Assembly (NCBI RefSeq): GCF_030506255.1
Contig: NZ_CP113431.1
Location: 3,669,001 to 3,733,000 of the forward strand
Origin: Nocardioides sp. Arc9.136
Lineage (GTDB): Bacteria > Actinomycetota > Actinomycetes > Propionibacteriales > Nocardioidaceae
Reading direction: 5' to 3'
DNA: 64,000 nucleotides
In this document: piece after piece, positions 48,953 to 56,320 of the stretch
How the letters are laid out: every line of letters begins with the position of its first letter
Numbering within the stretch: the stretch's first letter is position 1
Notes under the pieces: model-generated
Seen by the model: only the letters and a program-made list of their open reading frames with translations
Told to the model about the DNA's origin: nothing
The model's database searches: none
Translations under genes and position numbers: made by a program

Positions 48953-49831
48953 GTGACCACGGTGCGCGAACGGCTCGGCCAGGCGCTCTTCCTCCGCGTG
49001 GCGGGCCCCGACGGGGCCAAGCAGGCCGCGCGGATCCACGGACGGCCGGGCCCCCGCTGGTTCGAGGCGGACAGCGCGATCGCCCGGGTGCACGGCGACG
49101 CCTCGATGTTCGTCGGCGGCATCCGCGCGCTCCTGCTCCAGACGCTCCACCCCGCCGCCATGCGGGCGGTCTCGGAGCACTCCGGCTTCCGCGGGGACAT
49201 GTGGGGACGGCTTGCCCGGACCAGCACCTTCCTCGCCGTGACCACGTTCGGCCACGCCGACGACGCCCAGCAGGCGGTGGACGTGGTGCGCCGCATCCAC
49301 GACCGGATCACCGGCACGATGCCCGACGGGACGCCGTACGCCGCCAGCGACCCGCACCTGCTCCGCTGGGTGCACGTCGCGGAGGTCGACAGCTTCCTGC
49401 TGGCGCACACGACGTACGGCGCGGAGCCCCTGGACCAGGCCGGCCGCGACGAGTACGTCGCCCAGGTCGCCGAGGTGGGCCGCCGGCTCGGCGTCCTCGA
49501 CCCCCCGACCACCGAGGCCGAGCTGCGCGAGGCGCTCGCGGCGTACCGCCCCGAGCTGCGCGGCACGCCGGAGGCCCGCGAGGCCGTCCGGTACCTGCTG
49601 TTCAAGCCGCCGCTGCCCCTGCCGGCCCGCGCGCCGTACGGCGTGCTCGTCGCCGCCGCGGTCGGCCTGATGCCGGCCTGGACCCGTCGCCACCTGCTGC
49701 TGCCGTGGCTCCCGGTCTCCGAGCGGACCGTCGTGCGGGTGCTGGGCTCGGTCGCCGTGGGGACGATCCGGTGGGCGCTGACCCCGCAGGGGCCCGTCCG
49801 CGACGCCCCGCAGGAGAGCCCCGCTTCTTGA
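48953..49831 (+). CDS. MpaB/latex-clearing-type oxygenase-like protein (DUF2236)
   Basis: Predicted haem-binding oxygenase-like protein. The 292-aa protein has the family core GDASMFVGGIRALLLQTLHP with the following His region, RGDMWGRLARTSTFLAVTTFG, and WVHVAEVDSFLLAHTTYG. Related proteins include rubber oxygenase Lcp and MpaB, but most actinobacterial members have no known substrate. GTG at 48953 follows TACGCT by 7 nt. Confidence 0.85.
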   Translation: MTTVRERLGQALFLRVAGPDGAKQAARIHGRPGPRWFEADSAIARVHGDASMFVGGIRALLLQTLHPAAMRAVSEHSGFRGDMWGRLARTSTFLAVTTFGHADDAQQAVDVVRRIHDRITGTMPDGTPYAASDPHLLRWVHVAEVDSFLLAHTTYGAEPLDQAGRDEYVAQVAEVGRRLGVLDPPTTEAELREALAAYRPELRGTPEAREAVRYLLFKPPLPLPARAPYGVLVAAAVGLMPAWTRRHLLLPWLPVSERTVVRVLGSVAVGTIRWALTPQGPVRDAPQESPAS

Positions 49832-49888
49832 GGGAAGCCTGAGGTGACGTTGCGGTCGGCTGGGGGTGGCCCTCCCTACCCTGACCGC

Positions 49889-51139
49889 ATGGGGACCTCC
49901 ACCAACCGGCGCCGTCGTGCCACGGCGCTCGCGCTCGCCCTCGGCCTGCTCGCCTCGCTGCTGCTGGCCCTCGGCACCGCCGCGCCCGCGCAGGCGGCCA
50001 GCGGCAAGGTCGTCGGCCAGGTGATCGGCAGCCAGGGCGGCAAGCTCAGGGTCGAGATGCTCTGGTTCGACAAGGGCTGGAACTACCTGGGCCGACGCAA
50101 GGTGGAGGGCGACATCTACTCCCTCTCCCTGCAGCCGGGGACCTACCACCTGCAGTTCGTCGACCAGCGGCCCTCCTACGACGTCACCAAGTACGCCCCC
50201 AGCGACGTCACCGTCACGGTGAAGGGCGGCGGGATCGTCCAGCGCGACGTGAGGATGCGTCGGGGTGCGGCCATCACCGGGACCGTGAAGGCCGGCGGTC
50301 GCCCGGCGGCCGGCGCCCGCGTGGTCGCCGCCAACACCAACGAGCAGTCCTACGAGGTCAAGGCGAACGGCAAGGGCCAGTTCGCCGTCGGCGGCCTGCC
50401 GGCCGGCAGCTACTCGGTCTTCACCTTCGACCGCAAGGACACCTGGGTCGGCAGGTCCCGCTACGTGCAGGGGCTCAAGCGCGGCCAGGCCAAGAACGTC
50501 GGCCTCGCGCTGACCAAGCGCGGTGGCAGCCTCCTCGTCCAGCTGCGGCGCGGCGACGGCACCAAGATGACCGGGTCCTTCTACGTCACCGCGGTCAGCA
50601 AGGCGACCGGGCAGTTCTGGACCGCCCGTGCCCGCCGGGGCGAGGTGGCCTTCCCGAACCTCTACCCCGGCGGGTACACCATGGTCGCCCCGGGCGTGGG
50701 CAACTGGTTCGCCCGCACCGCGGGCATCCAGGGCGCGAGCGTCAAGGCGGGCCGCGCGGACCTGGCCGCTTCCTTCCGCTGGACCAAGCGGGGCGCCTGG
50801 ATCACCGGCTACGTCGTCGACGAGATGGACGAGGAGACGCCGATGGCGCGGGCCCAGGTCATGGTCTTCGACAAGGCCGGCCACAAGCTCGACGAGACCC
50901 TGACCAGCTCCGGCGGCTGGTTCACCCTCGACGGGCAGATCGCGACCCAGGGCGGACTGAAGATCGTCGTCAACCCCGAGCCGGACCGCGGCGGCTACAT
51001 GCAGGGCGCCGCGTGGTGCCAGTTCAAGGGCACGACCTCTGGCCCGTGGTCGGTGCGGACCGGCGAGGAGACACCGGTCGACGCGATCGTGCTGCCGCAC
51101 GCGACCGGCAAGGACGTCCCGTCCCAGTGCGTCGTCTGA
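49889..51139 (+). CDS. Secreted carboxypeptidase-regulatory-like repeat protein
   Basis: Exported structural or binding protein. The 416-aa protein has a twin-Arg-like basic start and a long signal (RRRRATALALALGLLASLLL, cleavage near AQA-ASG), followed by repeated beta-sandwich modules of the CarboxypepD_reg/Cna-B type (SGKVVGQVIGSQGG; AAITGTVKAGGRPAAGARVV; AWITGYVVDEMDEETPMARA). No catalytic domain and no sorting motif. ATG at 49889 follows TACCCT by 6 nt (leaderless). Confidence 0.8.
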   Translation: MGTSTNRRRRATALALALGLLASLLLALGTAAPAQAASGKVVGQVIGSQGGKLRVEMLWFDKGWNYLGRRKVEGDIYSLSLQPGTYHLQFVDQRPSYDVTKYAPSDVTVTVKGGGIVQRDVRMRRGAAITGTVKAGGRPAAGARVVAANTNEQSYEVKANGKGQFAVGGLPAGSYSVFTFDRKDTWVGRSRYVQGLKRGQAKNVGLALTKRGGSLLVQLRRGDGTKMTGSFYVTAVSKATGQFWTARARRGEVAFPNLYPGGYTMVAPGVGNWFARTAGIQGASVKAGRADLAASFRWTKRGAWITGYVVDEMDEETPMARAQVMVFDKAGHKLDETLTSSGGWFTLDGQIATQGGLKIVVNPEPDRGGYMQGAAWCQFKGTTSGPWSVRTGEETPVDAIVLPHATGKDVPSQCVV

Positions 51140-51151
51140 GCGCCGAGGCGC

Positions 51152-51526
51152 TCAGGCCACGGTCATGTCCGTGTCGCTCCAGTACGCCCGCATGCTGGTG
51201 ATCCGCGCGTCGTCGTCGAAGGTCATCACGTCGATCGGGCTCAGCACGTAGGTCTGGTCGCCGACCTTCGTGCGGACCTCGAAGTGGAAGACCGCCTCGC
51301 CGGCCACCACCCGGGCGGTGAGCAGGCTGGTCTCCTGCTCCATGCCCTCCAGCGTGGCGTAGAACGCCTCGATCTGCTCCCGCGTCCTGAGCGGCTCCTT
51401 GCCGACCGGGTCCTCGACGGTGGCGCCGTCGGCGTAGAGGGCGGAGATCTCCTGCGCGGTGCCCGACCCCACCAGCGCGACGTACTGCTCGACGACGGCT
51501 CGGACGGCTTCGTTGCTCGCAGGCAT
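51152..51526 (-). CDS. SnoaL-like / steroid isomerase-fold protein
   Basis: Small NTF2-like fold protein resembling ketosteroid isomerases; substrate unknown. The 124-aa protein has ALYADGATVEDPVGKEPLRT (Tyr/Asp region) and SPIDVMTFDDDARITSMRAYW. Length and the DPVG motif fit the delta-5-3-ketosteroid isomerase-like group. ATG at 51526 follows TACCGT by 7 nt. It is divergent from the HD-domain gene by 34 bp. Confidence 0.8.
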   Translation of the reverse strand: MPASNEAVRAVVEQYVALVGSGTAQEISALYADGATVEDPVGKEPLRTREQIEAFYATLEGMEQETSLLTARVVAGEAVFHFEVRTKVGDQTYVLSPIDVMTFDDDARITSMRAYWSDTDMTVA

Positions 51527-51560
51527 GGCCCGCACGGTAGCGGTCCGCCAGACTGGGCGG

Positions 51561-52226
51561 GTGGACGACGACCATCAACGGCTGACCGCCTCCTGGCCAC
51601 TCCCCGGCAGCGAGGACCTGCGCGACGAGCTCGCCGCGGCGTACTCCTCGCCCGACCGGGGCTACCACGACACCCGGCACCTCGCGGAGGTGGTGGCCCG
51701 GCTCGAGGAGCTGGCCGGGCACGGCGCCGCCCACGACCGCGTCGTGGTGCTGCTGGCCGCCTGGTTCCACGACGGGGTGTACGACGGCGAGCGGGACGCC
51801 GAGGAGCGCTCGGCGGTCTGGGCCGAGGTGGCGCTGGCGGGGCTGGTGCCCGACGCCGCGGTGGCCGAGGTCGCCCGCCTGGTGCGGCTGACCGAGACCC
51901 ACCTGCCCGCGGACGACGACGCCAACGGCTGCGTGCTCTCCGACGCCGACCTGGCGATCCTGGCCGCGCCGCGCGAGCGCTACGAGGAGTACGTCGCGGC
52001 GGTGCGCCGCGAGTTCGCGCACCTCGACGACGAGACGTTCCGCGCCGGGCGGGCCCAGGTCCTGCGCTCGCTGGCCGAGAAGCCGCACCTGTTCCACACC
52101 ACCTGGGCGCGTGCGCACTGGGAGACGCCCGCCCGGGCCAACCTCGACCGCGAGCTGGCGGAGCTGACCGGACCCGCGCGGCCTGCGGGGGTGGCCGGGC
52201 GGGCGGCCGAGGAGCTACCGGCCTGA
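51561..52226 (+). CDS. HD-domain predicted metal-dependent phosphohydrolase
   Basis: Predicted phosphohydrolase of the HD superfamily. The 221-aa protein has GYHDTRHLAEVV with a His region and AAWFHDGVYDGERDAEERSA (HD motif), then HLPADDDANGCVLSDADLAI with the distal Asp. Substrate unknown; it resembles proteins annotated as predicted HD superfamily hydrolases next to DUF4031 genes. GTG at 51561 follows CAGACT by 6 nt. Its last 12 nt overlap the convergent DUF4031 gene. Confidence 0.85.
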   Translation: MDDDHQRLTASWPLPGSEDLRDELAAAYSSPDRGYHDTRHLAEVVARLEELAGHGAAHDRVVVLLAAWFHDGVYDGERDAEERSAVWAEVALAGLVPDAAVAEVARLVRLTETHLPADDDANGCVLSDADLAILAAPRERYEEYVAAVRREFAHLDDETFRAGRAQVLRSLAEKPHLFHTTWARAHWETPARANLDRELAELTGPARPAGVAGRAAEELPA

Positions 52227-52505
52227 GGTCCCCTGCCCGGGACCGCGGACGTCGCGCTTGCGGCGCCGCAGGCCGGTCGCGACCAGCCGGGCCACGAGCT
52301 CACGCGAGCTGATCGGGGTGGCGCCGGCGGCCACCACCCGGTCGTACCACTCCGCGGGCACGTCGTAGTGGTCGCGGTCGAAGCCGCGCTCGGGGATGCC
52401 GAGCCCCCGGGCGAAGACGTGCAGCTCCTCGTAGGAGCTGTCGCTGGCCAGGTGGGACCACAGCCGGCCGTGGCCGGCCGCGTTGGGCGGGTCGACGAGG
52501 ATCAC
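52215..52505 (-). CDS. DUF4031 protein
   Basis: Small conserved protein of unknown function. The 96-aa sequence has VILVDPPNAAGHGRLWSHLA, SYEELHVFARGLGIPERGFD and HYDVPAEWYDRVVAAGATPI, matching the DUF4031 family end to end. GTG at 52505 has a GAGG site 5-8 nt upstream. It follows cutC by 7 nt, forming the end of a five-gene operon that begins at the EspC-like gene. Confidence 0.88.
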   Translation of the reverse strand: MILVDPPNAAGHGRLWSHLASDSSYEELHVFARGLGIPERGFDRDHYDVPAEWYDRVVAAGATPISSRELVARLVATGLRRRKRDVRGPGQGTSGR

Positions 52506-52512
52506 CGGTGCC

Positions 52513-53208
52513 TCACCCCAGCAGCCGGCGCCAGGAGCGCACGTGCCCCGCGTCGACGTAGGAGCGGTACGACGCCCCGGGCCGGACCTGGGTGTCGAGG
52601 GCCAGCTGCCGCACGCCGGCCCGGAGCAGCCACGGGACGTGCTCGGCGAGCAGCCCGCCACCGGCGACGAGGAGCCGGGCGACGGCCGGGTCCGCGGCGG
52701 CGGCCAGCAGGTCGTCGTACCCGACCGTCATGCCCTGCGGCGAGCCCGAGGAGTGCACCCCGGCGAGGCCGGGAAGCCCGAGCACGCGCCGCCAGGAGCG
52801 GCGGGGGTCCAGGGTCGCGTCGAAGGCCCGGGAGAACGTCCAGGGCAGCCCGTCGGGCAGGCGCTCGGCGAGGTGGGTGCAGACGGCCGTGTCGACCTCG
52901 AGGTCGGCGTCGAGGAAGCCGAAGGAGAAGCCCGCCGCGCCGCAGGCGGCGTAGTCGGCCGCGAGGCCGACCAGTCGCGCGAGCTCACCGCCGGTGGTGG
53001 TCCAGGAGTCGTCGAGCCGCAGCACGACGTGGACCGGGAGGTCGGACTCGCGGCACACCGCCGAGACGAGCGCCGGCTCCGGCGAGAGGCCGGCCGGCGT
53101 CGCCAGGCGGACGCGGTCGGCGCCGCCCTCGGCCGCGCCCGGGACGTCGCGCTCGTGGGCGACGGCGACCTCGAGCACGGTGTCTCGGGCGTCGCGGGGC
53201 TCCGGCAT
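52513..53208 (-). CDS. cutC: CutC-family protein
   Basis: TIM-barrel family named for copper homeostasis, although its biochemical role is uncertain. The 231-aa protein has EVAVAHERDVPGAAEGGADR, VHVVLRLDD, GFSFGFLDADLEVD and TFSRAFDATLDPRRSW, the usual CutC strands. The N-terminal EVA start and the SSGSPQGM segment fit the family. It follows a 72-aa unknown gene by 9 nt. Confidence 0.85.
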   Translation of the reverse strand: MPEPRDARDTVLEVAVAHERDVPGAAEGGADRVRLATPAGLSPEPALVSAVCRESDLPVHVVLRLDDSWTTTGGELARLVGLAADYAACGAAGFSFGFLDADLEVDTAVCTHLAERLPDGLPWTFSRAFDATLDPRRSWRRVLGLPGLAGVHSSGSPQGMTVGYDDLLAAAADPAVARLLVAGGGLLAEHVPWLLRAGVRQLALDTQVRPGASYRSYVDAGHVRSWRRLLG

Positions 53209-53217
53209 GGGCCCAGG

Positions 53218-53436
53218 CTAGGGCGCCGCTCCCGGTGCGGTGGCCCAGCGGCGCGCCACGTCGCCCAGGACGCGGCCGAGCAGCACCGGGCCGGGCCACT
53301 CCCACACCTGTTCCCAGCTGGTCCGGCCCTCGCGCACCTCGGCCGCCAGCGCCTGCAGCTCCACCGGCGCGTCGCCGGCGCAGGCGGCCGCCAGCGACTC
53401 CCGCAGTCCCGGGTCAAGGGGCTCCCCGGGGCTCAT
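53218..53436 (-). CDS. 72-aa protein of unknown function
   Basis: Not recognised. The 72-aa sequence MSPGEPLDPGLRESLAAACA... is acidic and helical, with Trp-rich center (TSWEQVWEWPGPVLLGRVLG). Its ATG overlaps the WXG-like gene stop by 4 nt, so it is coupled to it. A partner or immunity-type role for the preceding protein is only a guess. Confidence 0.6.
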   Translation of the reverse strand: MSPGEPLDPGLRESLAAACAGDAPVELQALAAEVREGRTSWEQVWEWPGPVLLGRVLGDVARRWATAPGAAP

Positions 53437-54164
53437 GCGGCCAGCTCCCCGAAGACCGCCAGCCGGTCGCGCTGCACGTCGGCCCAGTCGGCCACGGTGC
53501 GGTGCAGGGCGACCACGGTGTCGACCAGGCCGAGCACGCGCCGTACGTCGTCGACGATGTCGGTCACGGCGTCCAGCCCCTTCAGCGCGAGCTCGCCGGC
53601 GAAGGTCGCCCACCCGGCCGGTCCACCGACCCGCGTCAGCAGCCGCCGGGCAAGACGGGCGATCGCCTTGCCGAGGTCGACGAGGAGCTCCTCGACCCGG
53701 ACGCCGAGCCGCTCGGAGACGTCGGCGATCTCCTCCAGCAGCGCCGACCCTCGTCGCACCACCTCCGCGAGGCCGCGGGCGGTCACCGCCTGGACCCCGA
53801 GCCGCGCCGTGAACGCCGTGCCGGCGAGCCCGTCCCAGCGCGGGTCGACGGTCGCGCCGACGCGCACGAGGTTGGCCGTCCACGTCCCCAGCGCGTCGGC
53901 CACCTGGTGGCAGGCGGCGGCGTTCTGCCGGATCGCCCCGTAGTCGCCGGTGAGCGGCTGCACCAGCAGCTCCTCGAGCGATCCCTCCGGCAGCAGCGGC
54001 AGCCCTGCCCCCACCTGGTTGAGCACGCGGATGCCGGTGTTGACCACGTCGCGGAGGGCGGAGATCGAGGCGTCCCACAGCTGGAAGGTCGTGTCGTGGC
54101 GCAGCTGGGCCGCGCCGGGCTCAGGGTCGACGAGGTGGAGGCCGACCAGGTGCAGGGCGACCAT
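53433..54164 (-). CDS. WXG100-like helical protein
   Basis: Possible type VII secretion substrate or N-terminal effector-like domain. The 243-aa protein is mostly alpha-helical; it has a Trp-x-Gly (RWDGLAGTAFTARLGVQAVT) centrally, as in WXG proteins, then a long amphipathic Leu/Val/Arg region to the C-terminus. No enzymatic domain is recognised. ATG at 54164 overlaps the upstream stop and has GAGGTGG 4-5 nt before it. Partner of the EspC-like gene. Confidence 0.5.
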   Translation of the reverse strand: MVALHLVGLHLVDPEPGAAQLRHDTTFQLWDASISALRDVVNTGIRVLNQVGAGLPLLPEGSLEELLVQPLTGDYGAIRQNAAACHQVADALGTWTANLVRVGATVDPRWDGLAGTAFTARLGVQAVTARGLAEVVRRGSALLEEIADVSERLGVRVEELLVDLGKAIARLARRLLTRVGGPAGWATFAGELALKGLDAVTDIVDDVRRVLGLVDTVVALHRTVADWADVQRDRLAVFGELAA

Positions 54165-54511
54165 CACGCCACCTCGGGCCGGTACGGGGCGTCCACCGCG
54201 GGCGGCGCGGGGAAGCAGCCGGTCGCGGCGGCGTCGGACGCCTCCAGGTCGCGGGCGGCCGACTCGACGCCCTGACGGAGGTCCGCCAGCCCGGCGACCG
54301 CCGTACGACCGGCCGCCTCGAACGCGGCCCGCACCGCGTCCATCGCCTCGGCGAGGGGTCGCAGGAGGCACACCGGGCTGGGCTCGAAGCCCTCGCGCTG
54401 CGCCACCCACCGCACCGCGTGCGCGGTGATGTCGCCGGCCTGCCCGGCCGCCTCGTCGAGGACCCCCGGCAGCCGCCGCAGGTCCTCCCAGTCCGTCACC
54501 AGCACGTCCAT
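54164..54511 (-). CDS. EspC/WXG100-superfamily-like small helical protein
   Basis: Possible type VII-linked protein. The 115-aa sequence starts MDVLVTDWEDLRRLPGVLDE with two helices around ITAHAVRWVAQREGFEPSPV and ends DAPYRPEVA; its size and helical hairpin character resemble ESX-family small proteins, without a clear WXG. ATG at 54511 has GGGAGGTG upstream. It is first in the operon EspC-like, WXG-like, 72-aa, cutC, DUF4031. Function inferred only by shape. Confidence 0.45.
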   Translation of the reverse strand: MDVLVTDWEDLRRLPGVLDEAAGQAGDITAHAVRWVAQREGFEPSPVCLLRPLAEAMDAVRAAFEAAGRTAVAGLADLRQGVESAARDLEASDAAATGCFPAPPAVDAPYRPEVA

Positions 54512-54605
54512 CCCACACCTCCCGAGCGGGGGCCGCGCGGTGCGACCCGGTGCCCCCGGATTGCCCGGAGCGGACCGGCCTTGAAACGCGAGCCACCATG
54601 GGCCT

Positions 54606-54950
54606 GTGGACAACGCGCTGCTGATGAACGCCCGGGCCCGGGTCCTGGCCGACCTGGAGGCGCGTCGGCACGCCACGGCCGCCGCCGTCTCAGCCCTCGA
54701 GGACGCCTGCTCCGCGCGGCAGTGGTGGGCCGAGCAGTGGCCCCAGGGCGAGGTGTACGTCGCCGGGCTGGTCGCCCAGGACGTCCAGGACGCCCTCCTC
54801 GAGACCGCCGGCCGGTGGCCGCTGTGCCTGGGCTGCGGGCCCGAGGCGCCCGAGCACTCGCTCTACATCCAGCCCGACCTCGGCGGCCCGGACCCGGTGT
54901 GGGTGTGCGAGGAGACCGGCGAGGCCGTCGCGCCGCTGGGCGGCCTGTGA
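54606..54950 (+). CDS. Unrecognised 114-aa protein with Cys pairs
   Basis: Not recognised. The 114-aa sequence has an N-terminal helix (MNARARVLADLEARRHATAA), a Trp/Gln-rich middle and CLGCG plus a lone Cys in VWVCEETG, which could bind zinc or form a disulfide. GTG at 54606 has CACCAT ending 6 nt upstream, a weak leaderless signal. It is divergent from the EspC-like gene and is followed by a repeat element. Confidence 0.5.
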   Translation: MDNALLMNARARVLADLEARRHATAAAVSALEDACSARQWWAEQWPQGEVYVAGLVAQDVQDALLETAGRWPLCLGCGPEAPEHSLYIQPDLGGPDPVWVCEETGEAVAPLGGL

Positions 54951-54968
54951 GCGACCGCCCGGTTCGGC

Positions 54969-55057
54969 GCCGGTGCTTCCCGGGGTAGTCCCGCGCTTCC
55001 CGGGGCAGATCTACCCCGGTAAGCGCGGGGGTCACCGGCGCACCGGGGACTCCTGCA
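54969..55057. repeat. Structured repeat, copy 1
   Basis: An 89-bp element that shares about 80% identity with copy 2 (55438-55525). Each begins GCCGGTGCTTC and ends CCTGCA. The core is a long hairpin with loop CAGATCTA and arms CCGCGCTT-x-CCGGGG here; an outer pairing CCGGTGC/GCACCGG also exists. Arm differences between copies are partly compensatory, which supports a real structure. It lies at the 3' end of both a plus-strand and a minus-strand gene. Confidence 0.7.
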
Positions 55058-55075
55058 CCCCCAGGGGGGCACGAC

Positions 55076-55366
55076 TCAGGCCCCAGGACGGGTCGCCCGG
55101 CCGTCCAGCCACAGCGTGGCGGAGTCGTCGCGGTGGCTCCCGGTCGTGCCGACGTGCTTGGCGCTGATCGTCGGCCCCTTCACCACCACGTGGGCCAGCG
55201 CGGCGGCGTGCCCGTGACCGAGACCGTGCTCGGACTTGAACCACGCGATCACCTCGCTGGTCCGGGACCCGGCGTCGAGACCGTGGGCGTTCGCCTGGTC
55301 GACGAGCTGACGGGGCGTGAGCCCGGTCTTCTCCTCGGCCTTGTCGAGGTAGGCCTGGAAGGACAT
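55076..55366 (-). CDS. DUF4287 protein
   Basis: Small conserved actinobacterial protein of unknown function. The 96-aa sequence MSFQAYLDKAEEKTGLTPRQ... has VIAWFKSEHGLGHGHAAALA and VGTTGSHRDDSATLWLDGR, matching DUF4287. ATG at 55366 has AGGAGC upstream; a longer frame above is in low-complexity sequence. It sits alone between the two repeat copies. Confidence 0.85.
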   Translation of the reverse strand: MSFQAYLDKAEEKTGLTPRQLVDQANAHGLDAGSRTSEVIAWFKSEHGLGHGHAAALAHVVVKGPTISAKHVGTTGSHRDDSATLWLDGRATRPGA

Positions 55367-55437
55367 GGGTGCTCCTGTCGTCTGTGCACGTCGGTCGCTG
55401 CACCGACCACTGCCGCGCGGCGTACTCATCGCGCGCA

Positions 55438-55525
55438 GCCGGTGCTTCTCGTGGCAGTCCCTCGCTCACCGGGGCAGATCTACCCGGTGAGCGCAGGAGT
55501 CACCGGTGGACCGGGGACCCCTGCA
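55438..55525. repeat. Structured repeat, copy 2
   Basis: An 88-bp copy of the element at 54969-55057, here between DUF4287 and the GntR gene, starting 12 nt past the gntR stop. Its hairpin arms CGCTCACCGGG pair perfectly for 11 bp around the same CAGATCTA loop. A T-to-C/A-to-G change relative to copy 1 keeps the pairing. Confidence 0.7.
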
Positions 55526-55537
55526 GCGGGGCCGACC

Positions 55538-56257
55538 TCAGGACTCGTGCCCGAGCTGCACCCAGAGCGTGAACCGGTCGGCGCGGTAGACGGTGCGGGA
55601 GACCTCGACGACCTTCTCGCCGGCGATGGCGCGGCGGGAGTGGCGCAGGACGGAGGCGCCGGCCTCGACCTCGAGCAGGGTGGCCTCCTCGGGGGTGGCC
55701 TTGTCCGCGGTGATCGAGTCCTCGGCCCAGGTGGGGCGCAGGCCGCGCGACTCGAGGGCGTCGTACAGGCTGGTGGGCATGCCGCTCTGCAGGAAGCCGG
55801 GCAGGAGCACCTCGTTGAGGTAGGCGTCCTCCAGGCACATCGGCTTGGCGTCCGCGCGGCGCAGGCGGCGCCAGTGGATCACCGCGTCGCCCTCGCTGAG
55901 GCTGAGCGCGCGGGCCACGCCGGGTCCGGCCTGCTCGCGGCGCGCGAGGAGGGTCTGCGACTCGGCCAGCAGGCCGCGACGGTTCATCTCCTCGGTGTAG
56001 CCGGTGATCCGGCTGGCGGTACGACGCGGCCGTGCGACGAACGTGCCGCGACCGGGGATGCGCTCGAGCAGCCCCTCCACGACCAGCGCGTCCATGGCCT
56101 GGCGCACGGTCATCCGCGCGACGCCGAAACGGTGGACCAGCTCACGCTCGGAGGGAGCGGGCGATCCGGGAGCGCACCCGGTGACCAGGGAACGCACGTA
56201 CTCGCGCACCTGGACGTGCTTGAGCGCGCGCCCGTCAGTCACCAGCACTTCGTCCAC
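55538..56257 (-). CDS. GntR-family regulator (HutC/UTRA type)
   Basis: Ligand-sensing transcriptional regulator. The 239-aa protein has a GntR winged helix (SERELVHRFGVARMTVRQAM, LVVEGLLERIPGRGTFV) and a UTRA ligand domain (about 95-235; DAVIHWRRLRRADAKPMCLE, then SRTVYRADRFTLWVQ). GTG at 56257 follows TAGTCT by 7 nt, so the mRNA is likely leaderless. The spacer region contains GGTCTGGTCC, which resembles but does not match a DasR-type dyad. Effector unknown, likely a sugar phosphate. Confidence 0.9.
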   Translation of the reverse strand: MDEVLVTDGRALKHVQVREYVRSLVTGCAPGSPAPSERELVHRFGVARMTVRQAMDALVVEGLLERIPGRGTFVARPRRTASRITGYTEEMNRRGLLAESQTLLARREQAGPGVARALSLSEGDAVIHWRRLRRADAKPMCLEDAYLNEVLLPGFLQSGMPTSLYDALESRGLRPTWAEDSITADKATPEEATLLEVEAGASVLRHSRRAIAGEKVVEVSRTVYRADRFTLWVQLGHES

Positions 56258-56320
56258 AGGGGTGAGACTAGGCGGACCAGACCACCGTTGTCCGCGGTTT
56301 CGCCAAGGAACCGCCGAGCA

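Noticed and set aside
56271..56290. GGTCTGGTCC upstream of the GntR gene as a DasR-type operator
   Set aside because: Only one arm resembles the DasR dyad, and the two halves do not form an inverted repeat.
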